64,000 bases of DNA from Clostridia bacterium (GTDB lineage: Bacteria > Bacillota > Clostridia > Oscillospirales > CAG-382), in the NCBI GenBank assembly GCA_017537345.1, contig JAFYKY010000010.1:173987-237986 (forward strand), given 5' to 3'. Position 1 is the stretch's first letter. Every line of letters starts with the position of its first letter. This document shows, in pieces, positions 36,720-47,551 of the stretch. The position numbers were made by a program, and so were the translations under genes. The notes beneath the pieces were generated by a model that made no database searches, had not been told where the DNA came from, and worked only from the letters and a program-made list of their open reading frames with translations.

Positions 36720-36735
36720 ACGGGCTTATGCGCCC
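36720..36735 (-). promoter_or_regulatory. 5' hairpin of the str mRNA
   Basis: CGGGC-GCATAA-GCCCG forms right at the predicted transcript start, about 45 bases before rpsL. It may stabilise the mRNA end or take part in ribosomal-protein feedback (inference). Confidence 0.5.
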
Positions 36736-36743
36736 GAATAATG

Positions 36744-36783
36744 ATTATATCAAAAAAACCCCTTGTTGTCAAGGGGTTTTTTA
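36744..36783 (-). promoter_or_regulatory. Overlapping rpo terminator and str promoter
   Basis: Read leftward, the terminator stem AAAAACCCCTTG / CAAGGGGTTTTT (36753-36783) has TTGACA (36767-36772) across its stem-loop junction; 17 bp later comes TATAAT (36744-36749). The same DNA therefore ends the rpoBC-L7Ae transcript and provides the -35 box for rpsL-rpsG-fusA. Confidence 0.85.
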
Positions 36784-36824
36784 TGGTAAACACGAATAAT
36801 TATTGCCGTGAAACCGTTTGGTTA

Positions 36825-37070
36825 TTAGTAAATTGTTATAATTGCGGCGGGAACGTCTATCCCTGCCATTTCGCCGAGGCGGTATGCAGCCATGCTTTCA
36901 TCAAGTTCAACGTAGCCTGCTTTGCGTATCTCGTCCTTTACCTTTGCGGTAAACAAACGGTCCGCATCGGAAGCAAGATAGACCTTTACAGCCTTTCCGC
37001 TTCTGATAAGCTTTACGGATTGATTAAAGCCGACCGCCATCGTACTGCCGCCCTCACTACTCTGCTGCAT
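36825..37070 (-). CDS. L7Ae/L30e-family ribosomal-like protein
   Basis: 81 residues. It has the L7Ae/L30e/S12e pattern ([20 protein letters not shown], then [17 protein letters not shown]), like Bacillus YbxF/RplGB, which binds kink-turn RNA. The ATG at 37070 has an excellent AAGGAG six bases upstream and overlaps the rpoC stop by 14 bp; a second ATG at 37040 is less well placed. Its position between rpoC and rpsL is the classic Firmicutes location. Confidence 0.9.
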   Translation of the reverse strand: MQQSSEGGSTMAVGFNQSVKLIRSGKAVKVYLASDADRLFTAKVKDEIRKAGYVELDESMAAYRLGEMAGIDVPAAIITIY

Positions 37071-40000
37071 CGTAGACTCCTTCTTTTGCTTCGCCCAGAT
37101 CCACCTTTACGTTGCGGTACATACCCATACCGGTACCTGCGGGGATGAGCTTACCGATGAGCACGTTTTCTTTAAGACCGAGCAGCGGGTCTCTCTTGCC
37201 CTTGATAGCCGCATCGGTAAGAACCTTTGTGGTTTCCTGGAAGGAAGCAGCAGAAAGGAAGCTATCGGTAGAAAGGGACGCCTTGGTAATACCCAGCAGG
37301 GTGGCTTCGCCCTCTGCTTCCATAAGAGGAACTTCGTTCTCTCCAAGCAGAGCGTTCTTTGCGCGGATCTTTTCGTTTTCGGTAGTGAATTCGGAAATAT
37401 CTACGCTGGAGCCAACCAACAGATCTGTATCACCGGGGTTGTCTATTCTTATTCTTCTGGTCATCTGACGTGCGATGATTTCGATATGCTTATCGGAAAT
37501 TTCAACCGCCTGCAGACGGTATACACGCTGGATTTCCTTGATAATGTAGGAATAAACCGCATCAAGTCCGGAAATACGGAGAATATCCGCAGGGCATTCG
37601 GTGCCTTCGGTAAGCTTCTGGCACTTCACTACCTTTGCGCCGTTTTCCACAATTATCTTGGTAACTATGGGAACTGCGGTAACGGATTCTTCACCGGTTT
37701 CGTCGTCACGGACGAAGATCTGCTTTGTTTTCTTGGTTTCTTCGATACGAACGGTACCGTTGAAATCTGCGAGAATCGCGGTTCTCTTGGGTCTGCGTGC
37801 CTCGAAGATTTCTTCAACACGGGGAAGACCCTGGGTAATATCGCCGCCGGCGACACCGCCCGAGTGGAAGGTTCTCATGGTAAGCTGTGTACCGGGTTCA
37901 CCGATAGACTGTGCGGCGATAATACCAACGGATTCGCCGATGCTTACCTTCAAGCCGGAAGCAAGGTCTGCGCCGTAGCAGTGTGCGCAGGTGCCGTGCT
38001 TTGCCTGACAGTTGATAACGGAACGGATCTTTACTCTGTCGATGCCTGCAGCAACGATCTTTGCGATCTGATCCTCGTTTATCATAGTGTTGTGAGGAAC
38101 GATAACTTCGCCGGTTGCGGGATCGCAAAGATCACCCACAACGTATCTGCCGAGAAGTCTGTCTTCGAAGGGTTCGATAACAGCTTCCTTGCCGCCGGGA
38201 AGTACGTCCACAATTTTGCTTACCCACAAGCCTCTGGTATCGCCACAGTCGTTTTCACGTACGATAACGTCCTGAGAAACGTCAACAAGACGTCTGGTAA
38301 GGTAACCGGAGTCTGCGGTACGGAGAGCCGTATCTGCCAGACCTTTACGCGCACCACGGGCAGCGGTAAAGTATTCCAGTATCTTCATGCCCTCACGGAA
38401 GTTCGCTTTAATGGGCATTTCTATTGTTTTACCGGTTGCGGAAGCCATAAGACCACGCATACCTGCAAGCTGTCTGATCTGCTTGATAGAACCACGGGCA
38501 CCGGAAACCGCCATCATGTTAATGGGGTTGTATTTATCAAGGTTCTTCTGCAGAGCGTCTGCAACCTCTTTGGTGCAGCCTTCCCAAACCTTGATAACGC
38601 GTTCGCTGCGTTCTTCGTCGGAAAGCAAGCCGCGGCGGTAGAAATCGGAGATTTTATCTACCTTTTCGTCACCCTTTGCGATAAGTTCCTGCTTTTCGGG
38701 AGGAATAGTCATATCGTAAACGCAGATGGTGATAGCACCCTTGGTAGAGTACTTGAAGCCCTGAGATTTAAGGTTATCCAGAACTTCACAGGTAACAGCG
38801 TTGCCGTGGTACTTGATACAACGGTCAACGATCTGACCCAATTCATCCTTGGTGGTGGTGAAGTCTATTTCAAGCTTGAATTCGTTCTTGGGGTCGGTTC
38901 TGTCTACAAAGCCCAGATCCTGAGGAATGGGACGGTTGAAGATAAGTCTGCCCAGAGTAGTTTCGGTCATGCCGAACTTTTCTACGCCGTCAACAACCTT
39001 GGAAACACGGATCTTGATCTTTGCGTGGAGTCCCAGTTCGCCGTTTTCGTAAGCCATAACAGCTTCATCGAAGTTGCGGAAAGACTTGCCTTCGCCGGGT
39101 TCGCCGGGTTTATCCATGGTAAGGAAGTAAGAACCGAGTACCATATCCTGAGAAGGAACCGCAACTGCACGGCCGTTAACGGGCTTGAGCAGGTTGTTTG
39201 CGGAAAGCATGAGGAAGCGGGCTTCTGCCTGCGCCTCTGCGGAAAGGGGTACGTGAACAGGCATCTGGTCGCCGTCGAAGTCGGCGTTGAATGCGGAACA
39301 TACCAGAGGATGGAGCTTGATAGCTCTGCCTTCTACGAGGATAGGCTCGAACGCCTGAATGGAAAGTCTGTGGAGGGTAGGCGCACGGTTAAGAAGAACG
39401 GGATGTTCCTTGATAACGCTGTCAAGTGCGTCCCAAACCTCTGCGTTTGCTCTTTCAACCTTCTTCTTTGCGTCCTTTATATTGGTGGATTTACCGGTAG
39501 CCACAAGGGTCTTCATTACGAAGGGCTTGAACAATTCAAGCGCCATTTCCTTGGGCAGACCGCACTGGTAAATCTTTAATTCGGGTCCTACAACGATAAC
39601 GGAACGTCCGGAATAGTCAACACGCTTACCCAGCAGGTTCTGTCTGAAACGGCCCTGCTTACCGCGGAGCATCTCGGAAAGAGATTTAAGAGCGCGGTTG
39701 TTGGGTCCGGTTACGGGACGGCCTCTTCTGCCGTTATCTATAAGTGCGTCAACCGCTTCCTGAAGCATACGCTTTTCGTTGCGGATGATTATTTCGGGAG
39801 CCTGAAGCTCCAGAAGTCTCTTAAGACGGTTGTTTCTGTTAATAACTCTGCGGTAGAGATCGTTAAGGTCGCTGGTAGCGAATCTGCCGCCGTCAAGCTG
39901 AACCATGGGGCGGATATCCGGAGGGATAACGGGAAGTGCTTCCAGAATCATCCATTCGGGACGGTTGCCGGAAAGACGGAATGCTTCCACAACCTCAAGA

Positions 40001-40629
40001 CGCTTGATAGCTCTTACCTTACGCTGACCCTGTGCGGTGAGCAGCTCGTTTTTGAGCTTTGCGCTTTCCGCTTCAAGGTCGATCTCCGCAAGGAGTTCCT
40101 TAACGGCTTCCGCGCCGATACCGTCACGGAAGTCGTTTTCGTATTTTTCATGGAAATCTCTGTGCTGCTGCTCGGTAAGAAGCTGCTTCTTTGCGAGAGG
40201 TGTATCGCCCGGATCGATAACGATATACTGAGCGAAGTAAAGCACCTTTTCCAGCACCTTGGGGGACATATCCAGAAGCAGACCCATCTTGGAGGGGATC
40301 GCTCTGAAATACCATATATGGGAAACGGGAGCCGCAAGCTCTACGTGGCCCATTCTTTCACGGCGTACCTTGTTGGTGGTAATTTCTACGCCGCACTTTT
40401 CACATATCTTGCCCTTGTAGCGCGCGCCGCGTTTATACTTACCGCAATGGCATTCCCAGTCCTTATTGGGACCAAAGATGCGCTCGCAGAACAGACCGTC
40501 GCGCTCCGGCTTAAGGGTACGGTAATTGATAGTTTCGGGCTTTTTGACCTCACCGTAAGACCAGCTTCTGATCATTTCGGGAGAGGCAAGACCGATTTGT
40601 ATGGATTCAAATTCTATATTTTTTTCCAT
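37057..40629 (-). CDS. rpoC: RNA polymerase beta' subunit
   Basis: 1190 residues. The N-terminal zinc finger uses C60, C62, C76 and C79 ([20 protein letters not shown]). The catalytic magnesium site is NADFDGDQM near residue 448. A second zinc site is [11 protein letters not shown] in the C-terminal half, and the trigger loop region [20 protein letters not shown] is intact. It forms the active centre with RpoB. Sixteen base pairs separate it from rpoB. Confidence 0.99.
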   Translation of the reverse strand: MEKNIEFESIQIGLASPEMIRSWSYGEVKKPETINYRTLKPERDGLFCERIFGPNKDWECHCGKYKRGARYKGKICEKCGVEITTNKVRRERMGHVELAAPVSHIWYFRAIPSKMGLLLDMSPKVLEKVLYFAQYIVIDPGDTPLAKKQLLTEQQHRDFHEKYENDFRDGIGAEAVKELLAEIDLEAESAKLKNELLTAQGQRKVRAIKRLEVVEAFRLSGNRPEWMILEALPVIPPDIRPMVQLDGGRFATSDLNDLYRRVINRNNRLKRLLELQAPEIIIRNEKRMLQEAVDALIDNGRRGRPVTGPNNRALKSLSEMLRGKQGRFRQNLLGKRVDYSGRSVIVVGPELKIYQCGLPKEMALELFKPFVMKTLVATGKSTNIKDAKKKVERANAEVWDALDSVIKEHPVLLNRAPTLHRLSIQAFEPILVEGRAIKLHPLVCSAFNADFDGDQMPVHVPLSAEAQAEARFLMLSANNLLKPVNGRAVAVPSQDMVLGSYFLTMDKPGEPGEGKSFRNFDEAVMAYENGELGLHAKIKIRVSKVVDGVEKFGMTETTLGRLIFNRPIPQDLGFVDRTDPKNEFKLEIDFTTTKDELGQIVDRCIKYHGNAVTCEVLDNLKSQGFKYSTKGAITICVYDMTIPPEKQELIAKGDEKVDKISDFYRRGLLSDEERSERVIKVWEGCTKEVADALQKNLDKYNPINMMAVSGARGSIKQIRQLAGMRGLMASATGKTIEMPIKANFREGMKILEYFTAARGARKGLADTALRTADSGYLTRRLVDVSQDVIVRENDCGDTRGLWVSKIVDVLPGGKEAVIEPFEDRLLGRYVVGDLCDPATGEVIVPHNTMINEDQIAKIVAAGIDRVKIRSVINCQAKHGTCAHCYGADLASGLKVSIGESVGIIAAQSIGEPGTQLTMRTFHSGGVAGGDITQGLPRVEEIFEARRPKRTAILADFNGTVRIEETKKTKQIFVRDDETGEESVTAVPIVTKIIVENGAKVVKCQKLTEGTECPADILRISGLDAVYSYIIKEIQRVYRLQAVEISDKHIEIIARQMTRRIRIDNPGDTDLLVGSSVDISEFTTENEKIRAKNALLGENEVPLMEAEGEATLLGITKASLSTDSFLSAASFQETTKVLTDAAIKGKRDPLLGLKENVLIGKLIPAGTGMGMYRNVKVDLGEAKEGVYDAAE

Positions 40630-40645
40630 TTATCGTTCCCTCTTT

Positions 40646-43600
40646 CTATTCATCGTCGTCTTCGGTGTCAAAACCGTAGTCCGTGGTGTCGATGTAGCTG
40701 AAGTCGTCGTCTTCGGAATCTTCTCTTACAACGCCTTCTTCATCGTCGTACATAATATCGGATGCATCCTCAAGTATGGACTTGCCAAGCTCTTCTTCGG
40801 AGAACTTGCGCTCGTCACCGTCATCATCATCGCTGTAATCCTTAAGGTTGATCTCCTGATCATCCTTATCCAGCACTCTGATATCCAGACCGAGAGACTG
40901 AAGCTCTTTTACCAATACCTTGAAGGAGGCGGGCACACCGGGATCGGGGATATTCTGTCCCTTTACGATAGCCTCGTATGCCTTTACACGGCCCTTGATA
41001 TCGTCGGACTTAACAGTGAGGATTTCCTGCAGAGTGTAAGCCGCGCCGTATGCTTCCAGTGCCCAAACTTCCATTTCACCGAAACGCTGGCCGCCGAACT
41101 GAGCTTTACCGCCCAAGGGCTGCTGGGTAACGAGAGAGTAAGGACCGGTGGAACGTGCGTGAATCTTATCGTCAACCAGATGGTGGAGCTTAAGGAAGTA
41201 CATATAGCCCACGGTAACGGGGTTATCAAAGGGCAGACCGGTACGTCCGTCATAAAGAACGGTCTTACCGTCCACAACCTGAGTCTTTTCAACACCGGTT
41301 TCGGGGTCAACGATAGTGCGGGTTTCCTTACCGGCAATGTTTTCGCCGGGATATACGTCACGCCACATATCCGCCATCTTCATGCATTCGATAATATCTT
41401 TTTCGTTTGCGCCGTCGAATACCGGGGTCATAACCTTCCAGCCCAGCTTCTTTGCGGCGATACCCAAGTGGACTTCAAGCACCTGACCGATATTCATACG
41501 GGAAGGTACGCCCAGAGGGTTAAGAACTATATCCAGAGGAGTGCCGTCGGGAAGGAAGGGCATGTCCTCACTGGGAAGTATGCGGGAAATAACACCCTTG
41601 TTACCGTGTCTACCTGCCATCTTATCGCCCACAGAGATCTTTCTCTTCTGAGCAACGTATACGCGGACAGCCTTGATAACGCCGGGCTGAAGCACATCGC
41701 AATCATCGCGGGAGAATTCTTTTACATCGATAACGATACCGCTTTCGCCGTGGGGCAGACGGAGAGAAGTATCTCTTACCTCACGAGCCTTTTCGCCGAA
41801 GATCGCACGGAGCAATCTTTCTTCTGCGGTAAGCTCGGTTTCGCCCTTGGGAGTAACCTTACCTACCAGAATATCGCCTGCGCCGACCTCTGCACCGATA
41901 CAAACTACGCCGTCTGCATCAAGGTTTTTAAGCATATCGTCGCCAACGTTGGGGATATCGCGGGTGATCTCTTCCGGACCCAGCTTGGTATCTCTGGATT
42001 CGCAGTAGTACTCCTCGATATGTATCGAGGTATAGAGATCGTCTCTTACAAGGCGCTCGTTAAGCAGAACTGCGTCCTCGTAGTTATAACCTTCCCAGGT
42101 CATAAAGCCGATAAGCACGTTCTTACCGAGAGCAACCTCGCCGTTATCGGTAGCAGCGCCGTCAGCCACAACGTCGCCTGCCTTGATATACTGTCCCTTG
42201 GTAACAACGGGACGCTGGTTTACGCAGGTGGACTGGTTGGAGCGCTGGAATTTAATAAGGGGATATCTGTCTACGGTGCCATCCTCTGCGCGGACGATAA
42301 CTTCGTCTGCGGTAACGGATTCAACAACACCGGTACGTTTACAGATAACTATTACGCCGGAATCGTATGCTGCCTTATACTCCATACCGGTTGCAACGAT
42401 AGGAGATTCGGTAACCATAAGAGGAACTGCCTGCTTCTGCATGTTTGATCCCATGAGCGCACGGGTGTTATCGTCGTTCTCAAGGAAGGGGATCATAGCG
42501 GTGGCAACGGATACAACCATCTTGGGCGAAACGTCCATAAGGTCGATCTCGGTAGGCTCGAATTCAAGAATTTCATCTCTGCGGCGGGCAACGATCTTGC
42601 GGTTTACGAAGGTGCCGTCCTCATTGATAGGCTCGTTACCGGTGGCAACGGTGAATTCATCCTCCGCATCGGCGGTGAGATATACGGTTTTATCGGTAAC
42701 AACGCCGTTTTTAACAACACGGTAAGGCGCTTCGATAAAGCCGAAGTTATTTACTCTCGCATAAGAGGAGAGGTAGGAAATAAGACCTATATTGGGACCT
42801 TCGGGGGTTTCGATAGGACACATACGACCGTAGTGGGTATAGTGTACGTCACGCACCTCGAAGGATGCTCTGTCTCTGGAAAGACCGCCGGGACCCAGCG
42901 CGGAAAGACGGCGCTTGTGGGTAAGCTCGGAAAGAGGGTTGGTCTGGTCCATGAACTGGGACAGAGGAGAAGAGCCGAAGAAATCACGCAAAGAAGAAAC
43001 GATGGGACGGATATTGATAAGAGACTGAGGAGTTACTGTTTCAATATCCTGTGTGGTCATCTTTTCTTTTACGATCTTGTCCATTCTGGAGAAGCCGATG
43101 CGAAGCTGGTTTAAAAGCAGTTCGCCTACGGAACGGAGACGGCGGTTGCCCAGATGGTCAATATCGTCTACCGAGCCCACTCCGTGAGAGAGTGCAAGCA
43201 GGTAGTTTACGGATGCGAATATATCGTCAACGGTAATATGCTTGGGGATAAGCTCTTCGATACGGTTGGCAATAGCCTTGCGGAGCGCCTTGATATCCGA
43301 AACGCCGACTTCGCCTATGATCTCCATAAGCACGTCCTGCTGAACCATTTCGGAAAGTCCCAGCTCTTCGTTTGCTATGCCGCAGATCTTGGAAGCGTCT
43401 ACCATCTTGTTGGAGAATACGCGCACTTCTCTTTCGGTGCTTTCGTCTTCCTCAACGTTAACGTAAACGGACCAGATACCTGCCGCTTCGATATGCTCTG
43501 CGTCTGTTCTGGAAAGCTTGCTGCCTGCTTCGAACAGAACTTCGCCGGTGATAGGAGAAACTGCGGGGCGGGCGAGTACGCAGCCTGCTATTCTTCTGGC

Positions 43601-44467
43601 GAGAGCCAATTTTTTGTTGAATTTATATCTACCCACGGGAGAGATATCGTATCTCTTGGGGTCAAAGAACAGATTGTTCAAAAGGGTCTGGGCGCTCTCT
43701 ACCAAAGGAGGATCGCCGGGACGGAGCTTTCTGTATATTTCTTTATACGCTTCGTCCTGAGGATTTGTGCCGTTCTTTTCAGCTTCGGCATTCATGGTAT
43801 CCTTTTCAAGAGTTGCCTTTAAGATATGTTCGTCGCCGAACAGTTCGTATATCTTTTTATCGGTATCAAGACCGAATGCGCGCAAAAGTACGGTTATGGG
43901 AATTTTGCGGTTTTTATCTATACGCACAAAGAAAGCGTCGGAAGCGTCTGTTTCATACTCCAGCCATGCTCCGCGGTAAGGAATAACCGTTGCGGAATAA
44001 AGGCGTTTGCCGCTCTTATCGTCGGTTCCTTCATAATATATACCGGGGGAACGAACTATCTGGCTTACGACTACGCGCTCTGCACCGTTTATAATAAAGG
44101 TGCCGCTGTCGGTCATCATGGGGAAATCGCCCATGTAGATTTCCTGTTCCTTAACTTCGCCTGTTGCCTTGTTGGTAAGACGAACAGTAACCTTAAAAGG
44201 AACTGCGTAGTTTACATCCCTATCCTTACATTCTTCGATTGTGAATTTGGGAGCATCGCTCAAAGAATAATCCACAAATTCAATTACAAGATTACCGGAA
44301 TAATCGGTCATCGGAGAAATATCACGCAATACGTCGCTTATATCGCGTTCGATAAGTTCCTTGAACGACTTTTTCTGGATCTCGATAAGATTGGGCATTT
44401 CAAGAACTTCACGGTTCTTGGAAAACGACATTCTTACGTTGGTGCCGAGCTGTTGCTGCTTAACCAT
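40646..44467 (-). CDS. rpoB: RNA polymerase beta subunit
   Basis: 1273 residues. The rifampicin-binding cluster (from about residue 495: [40 protein letters not shown]) is wild type at the positions where resistance mutations usually arise. C-terminal landmarks [20 protein letters not shown] and an acidic tail (many D/E over the last 60 residues) follow. It starts a new transcription unit from a consensus promoter; the usual upstream rplJ-rplL genes are not adjacent here. Confidence 0.99.
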   Translation of the reverse strand: MVKQQQLGTNVRMSFSKNREVLEMPNLIEIQKKSFKELIERDISDVLRDISPMTDYSGNLVIEFVDYSLSDAPKFTIEECKDRDVNYAVPFKVTVRLTNKATGEVKEQEIYMGDFPMMTDSGTFIINGAERVVVSQIVRSPGIYYEGTDDKSGKRLYSATVIPYRGAWLEYETDASDAFFVRIDKNRKIPITVLLRAFGLDTDKKIYELFGDEHILKATLEKDTMNAEAEKNGTNPQDEAYKEIYRKLRPGDPPLVESAQTLLNNLFFDPKRYDISPVGRYKFNKKLALARRIAGCVLARPAVSPITGEVLFEAGSKLSRTDAEHIEAAGIWSVYVNVEEDESTEREVRVFSNKMVDASKICGIANEELGLSEMVQQDVLMEIIGEVGVSDIKALRKAIANRIEELIPKHITVDDIFASVNYLLALSHGVGSVDDIDHLGNRRLRSVGELLLNQLRIGFSRMDKIVKEKMTTQDIETVTPQSLINIRPIVSSLRDFFGSSPLSQFMDQTNPLSELTHKRRLSALGPGGLSRDRASFEVRDVHYTHYGRMCPIETPEGPNIGLISYLSSYARVNNFGFIEAPYRVVKNGVVTDKTVYLTADAEDEFTVATGNEPINEDGTFVNRKIVARRRDEILEFEPTEIDLMDVSPKMVVSVATAMIPFLENDDNTRALMGSNMQKQAVPLMVTESPIVATGMEYKAAYDSGVIVICKRTGVVESVTADEVIVRAEDGTVDRYPLIKFQRSNQSTCVNQRPVVTKGQYIKAGDVVADGAATDNGEVALGKNVLIGFMTWEGYNYEDAVLLNERLVRDDLYTSIHIEEYYCESRDTKLGPEEITRDIPNVGDDMLKNLDADGVVCIGAEVGAGDILVGKVTPKGETELTAEERLLRAIFGEKAREVRDTSLRLPHGESGIVIDVKEFSRDDCDVLQPGVIKAVRVYVAQKRKISVGDKMAGRHGNKGVISRILPSEDMPFLPDGTPLDIVLNPLGVPSRMNIGQVLEVHLGIAAKKLGWKVMTPVFDGANEKDIIECMKMADMWRDVYPGENIAGKETRTIVDPETGVEKTQVVDGKTVLYDGRTGLPFDNPVTVGYMYFLKLHHLVDDKIHARSTGPYSLVTQQPLGGKAQFGGQRFGEMEVWALEAYGAAYTLQEILTVKSDDIKGRVKAYEAIVKGQNIPDPGVPASFKVLVKELQSLGLDIRVLDKDDQEINLKDYSDDDDGDERKFSEEELGKSILEDASDIMYDDEEGVVREDSEDDDFSYIDTTDYGFDTEDDDE

Positions 44468-44577
44468 TCAACCTGTCACTCCATTCTTTTTTTTGCGTTT
44501 TACCGCGTAAAACTAACCGCCTCGCCCGAAAAAAACATATTTTTTCGCATATTACGGTCATTATAGTGCAGTTTACA

Positions 44578-44606
44578 ATTATAGCAGTAAAATCAAGAGT
44601 TGTCAA
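44578..44606 (-). promoter_or_regulatory. rpoBC promoter
   Basis: Read leftward: TTGACA (44601-44606), 17-bp spacer, TATAAT (44578-44583), giving an untranslated leader of roughly 100 nt before rpoB. Confidence 0.88.
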
Positions 44607-44640
44607 GAACTATTTTCAAAATTTTTACATTTTTTATTTT

Positions 44641-44797
44641 TAGGGCAAAGAGGCGGTTTGCGGAAGGGGCAAGCCCCTTCCCTACGGTCATCGAACAGCC
44701 GTGGGAAATATCAAACCGTAGGGCGGATGGCTTGCCTCCGCCGCGAACTGTTCGCACGGAACCGATGTCTGTGTAAAAAAATCACCCCGACAAAAAA
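44641..44797. repeat. Pair of REP-like palindromes in opposite orientation
   Basis: GGAAGGGGCAAGCCCCTTCC then CTAC (44663-44688) and GTAGGGCGGATGGCTTGCCT then CCGCC (44719-44744) face each other 30 bp apart. They belong to the same family as copies at 16.9 and 63.5 kb. The rest of the 379-bp gap is the rpoB leader/promoter and a terminator. Confidence 0.7.
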
Positions 44798-44822
44798 TCT
44801 CCCCGAAAATTTTTCGGGGAGA
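44798..44822 (-). terminator. Terminator of the 44847-45701 gene
   Basis: 12-bp stem TCTCCCCGAAAA / TTTTCGGGGAGA, read leftward followed by TTTTTTG. Confidence 0.85.
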
Positions 44823-44846
44823 AAATACTTTATGCGGTTTAAAGGT

Positions 44847-45701
44847 TTATTCCCCTGCGGGAACATAGGGTTCCACTCCAAAAGAAAGCAGCCATTCTTC
44901 GGTAGGATGCTCGTCAAAGAGGAAATAGCAATCAGCTACACACACAGTATAGCATAAGTCGCCCTCTGTAACGTATATATTGATGTTATAAGGTACGGTT
45001 TCCGAAACAACATCAATATAAATATCGGAAATATGGTATTCCTCTTTTACGGTTATATCTTTTCCGTCTTTTTCAATATCATATATGACGTATTTATTAA
45101 TGTCACTGCGATATTCAACTGCGTTTTTATCTTTTAACTGTGTAACGGTATACGAATCGCTTGTTTCAAGTTTTGCAATTTCATCTGTAATCTCACGCTT
45201 ATAAACTTCCGAATAATAATCCTTCTCATAATAAGAAACATACACAAGGAAGCTTTCCGCATATCGGGCGACATAGAGGTAATACGGTAATCCGTGCCAC
45301 ACAAGATGTTTAAGCTCTGTATTTTCGGGGAAAACAGGCTGATACATTTTTTCGATATCAAAAATGCAACGTTCCAAATTTCCGTTTTCGTCGGTAGTCG
45401 CATAATATATCATCTGTTTTTCTTTAAAAGTAAAATCATTTTCTACAATTTTTTTGCATAATTCATCGGCATTTTGAACCTTAACCGCGGTAACCTCCTC
45501 TATTGATAAAAGATTGCTTTTGCCGCTGTATTTTAAGTCTTCAAAAAACTCTATATAGCATTTTTCGTTTGAATAGAAAACGCGGTGCGTATCGGTTTCC
45601 GCAACCACCCTATCCACAGGCAAGGAGTTATCTTTGCAACCTACGAGCAAAGCGAAGAGCAACGCAAGAAAAATGCAAAAAATGCGTTTTGTTGTTTTCA
45701 T
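44847..45701 (-). CDS. Predicted lipoprotein, unknown function
   Basis: 284 residues. Signal peptide with lipobox LLVGC, then a beta/alpha mix without recognisable domain (VVAETDTHRVFYSNEKCYIE; LVWHGLPYYLYVARYAESFL). Acidic and Tyr-rich. It is monocistronic with a terminator. No hint of ligand; it does not resemble the paralogous pair at 59-62 kb beyond being a lipoprotein. Confidence 0.78.
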   Translation of the reverse strand: MKTTKRIFCIFLALLFALLVGCKDNSLPVDRVVAETDTHRVFYSNEKCYIEFFEDLKYSGKSNLLSIEEVTAVKVQNADELCKKIVENDFTFKEKQMIYYATTDENGNLERCIFDIEKMYQPVFPENTELKHLVWHGLPYYLYVARYAESFLVYVSYYEKDYYSEVYKREITDEIAKLETSDSYTVTQLKDKNAVEYRSDINKYVIYDIEKDGKDITVKEEYHISDIYIDVVSETVPYNINIYVTEGDLCYTVCVADCYFLFDEHPTEEWLLSFGVEPYVPAGE

Positions 45702-45801
45702 AAAGATGCCTCCTTGTTTTTTGGGGGTTGATTTTGAAAAAATGCGTTTCTTCTATTAACATTCTATCATACAACACGTACCGTGTCAATGGTTAAATTA
45801 C

Positions 45802-45829
45802 AAAAACCCGTGAAAACTCACGGGTTTTT
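45802..45829. terminator. Terminator of the MATE gene
   Basis: 12-bp stem AAAAACCCGTGA / TCACGGGTTTTT. A nearly identical hairpin at 47257-47284 ends the next operon upstream. Confidence 0.85.
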
Positions 45830-45830
45830 G

Positions 45831-47162
45831 CTAATATTTATACTTTTTCTTTTTAACAGCTATGAACACAACCGAAAGGGATGCGGCGGCGAGCTCGGCG
45901 ACCACCACAGACCACCAGATACCGTCCGTATCGAAGAAAAGGGGAAGCAAAAGCACTGCCGCAACCTGAAACACCGCGGTGCGCAAAAATGACATTACGG
46001 CGGAGGTTAAGCCATCGTTTAAAGCGGTAAAGAAGGATGAACCGAAAATGGCAAACCCCGCAAACAAAAAGGAAAATGAGAAAACTCGGAAGCCTTCCAA
46101 AGTGAGTTGGAGCAAACCCTTATCGTACCCGACGAAAAAGACGGACAGCGGGTATGCCAACCCCTCCCCTGCCGCCAGCATTAAAGCGGAGGAAACGGAT
46201 ATGATGACCAGGCTCTTTTTAAGAATGGAGCGAAGCTCTTTTTTATTATCTGCCCCGAAATGGAAGCCGATAACGGGAGCGACGCCCACGGAATAACCGA
46301 TAAACGCAGAAAGGAACACGAAATTAACGTACATAAGCACGCCGTAGGCGGAAACTCCGTCCTCTCCCGCAAACTTGTAAAGCTGATAATTATACAGCAT
46401 TCCCACAAGGGACATTGATATATTCCCCAAAAGCTCGGAAAATCCGTTGGTGCATATACTTAAAAAGGAAGCTAAATGAAAATATGGTTTTCCCACACGC
46501 AAAACCGTGGGATTTTTGCAAATAAAATATATAAGAGGTACTATTCCGCCCACAAGCTGGCTCACCGCCGTGGCATACGCCGCGCCGGAAAGTCCCAAAT
46601 TCAAAAGCTTTGGGTGGACGAACAAAGCATCCAGCGCCATATTGGTAACACCTGCGGCAACTGTCATCCAAAGTCCCATAGAGGGCTTTTCCGCCAGAGA
46701 GAAAAAGCTTTGGAATTCGATCTGGAGCATAAAGGCAGGCAGTACAAAAAGGATTATTCTGCCGTAGGAAACGCAGTTTTTAAGCAGCTCTCCCTCTGCG
46801 CCCAAAAGGGACGCTACGGGACGAAGAAGCAGTATTCCCGCCAAGCCGATAACAACACCGCCTATTACGGTGATATAGACGAGCATTGAAAACAGCTTGT
46901 TTGCTTTTACGGTGTCACCCTCGCCCAGAGTTTTTGCGATAAGTGCGCATCCTCCCGTGCCAAGCATAAATCCAAAGGCGCCCAGCACCATTATGAAAGG
47001 ATATATAAAGTTTACCGCCGCAAAAGGAGTTTTGCCCACGAAGTTGGACACAAAATATCCGTCCACCACGCCGTAAACCGATGTAAAGATCATCATAATA
47101 ACCGACGGCATGGTAAAACGCAAAAGCTTCTTGTATGTAAAATGCTCGGAAAGCTTTATCAA
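45831..47162 (-). CDS. MATE-family efflux transporter
   Basis: 443 residues from the TTG at 47162, which follows AAAGGAGG with an 8-base spacer; longer in-frame versions reach past the promoter. Twelve membrane segments in two homologous halves; N-terminal block FTMPSVIMMIFTSVYGVVDG, YFVSNFVGKTPFAAVNFIYP and MLGTGGCALIAKTLGEGD are typical of MATE exporters (Na+ or H+ driven). Substrate unknown. Monocistronic with its own promoter. Confidence 0.92.
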   Translation of the reverse strand: MIKLSEHFTYKKLLRFTMPSVIMMIFTSVYGVVDGYFVSNFVGKTPFAAVNFIYPFIMVLGAFGFMLGTGGCALIAKTLGEGDTVKANKLFSMLVYITVIGGVVIGLAGILLLRPVASLLGAEGELLKNCVSYGRIILFVLPAFMLQIEFQSFFSLAEKPSMGLWMTVAAGVTNMALDALFVHPKLLNLGLSGAAYATAVSQLVGGIVPLIYFICKNPTVLRVGKPYFHLASFLSICTNGFSELLGNISMSLVGMLYNYQLYKFAGEDGVSAYGVLMYVNFVFLSAFIGYSVGVAPVIGFHFGADNKKELRSILKKSLVIISVSSALMLAAGEGLAYPLSVFFVGYDKGLLQLTLEGFRVFSFSFLFAGFAIFGSSFFTALNDGLTSAVMSFLRTAVFQVAAVLLLPLFFDTDGIWWSVVVAELAAASLSVVFIAVKKKKYKY

Positions 47163-47193
47163 AACGGTGTCCTCCTTTCGTGAAGTTTTGGGT

Positions 47194-47222
47194 ATTATAG
47201 TATAAATAAACGGGTATGTCAA
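47194..47222 (-). promoter_or_regulatory. Promoter of the MATE gene
   Basis: Read leftward: TTGACA (47217-47222), 17-bp spacer, TATAAT (47194-47199). Confidence 0.85.
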
Positions 47223-47256
47223 GGATAATGAATAACGGGAAAATCAAAGCTCATTA

Positions 47257-47284
47257 AAAAACCCGTGAAAATTCACGGGTTTTT
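47257..47284. terminator. Terminator of the nrdD-trxB operon
   Basis: Stem AAAACCCGTGAA / TTCACGGGTTTT with T-run, right after the DUF1294 gene. Confidence 0.85.
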
Positions 47285-47290
47285 AATAAG

Positions 47291-47551
47291 TTAAGGTATA
47301 ATTGCAAGCAAAACCGCTTGCGCTAACGCCATTAACGGCAAGCCTATCATAAACCGTTTATGCTTGGTTTTGTGGCGAATGACAAGCATTGTGATATACA
47401 TAGCAAGGCTTCCGCCGAAAAGGGCTGTTATAAAAAGCGTTTTTTCGGGAATACGTGCTTTTTTGCGCTTTGCGGCGTATTTATCGTACACCGTAAGGCA
47501 GACCGCAAGCAACGAAAAGCAAAAATATATTATAAAGAGAAAGGGTTTCAT
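47291..47551 (-). CDS. DUF1294 small membrane protein
   Basis: 86 residues. Two to three membrane segments with the family pattern YDKYAAKRKKARIPEKTLFI followed by ALFGGSLAMYITMLVIRHKT. The ATG shares one base with the trxB stop (TAATG), so translation is coupled. DUF1294 has no established role; in this operon it is a passenger or a membrane partner of the redox module. Confidence 0.85.
   Translation of the reverse strand: MKPFLFIIYFCFSLLAVCLTVYDKYAAKRKKARIPEKTLFITALFGGSLAMYITMLVIRHKTKHKRFMIGLPLMALAQAVLLAIIP

Noticed and set aside
36825..37040. Shorter start for the L7Ae-like protein at 37040
   Set aside because: The ATG at 37070 has AAGGAG with ideal spacing and gives the family length; the later ATG has a poorer site.
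44663..44744. Insertion sequence remnants
   Set aside because: No transposase fragment is present; the palindromes fit REP-type repeats better.
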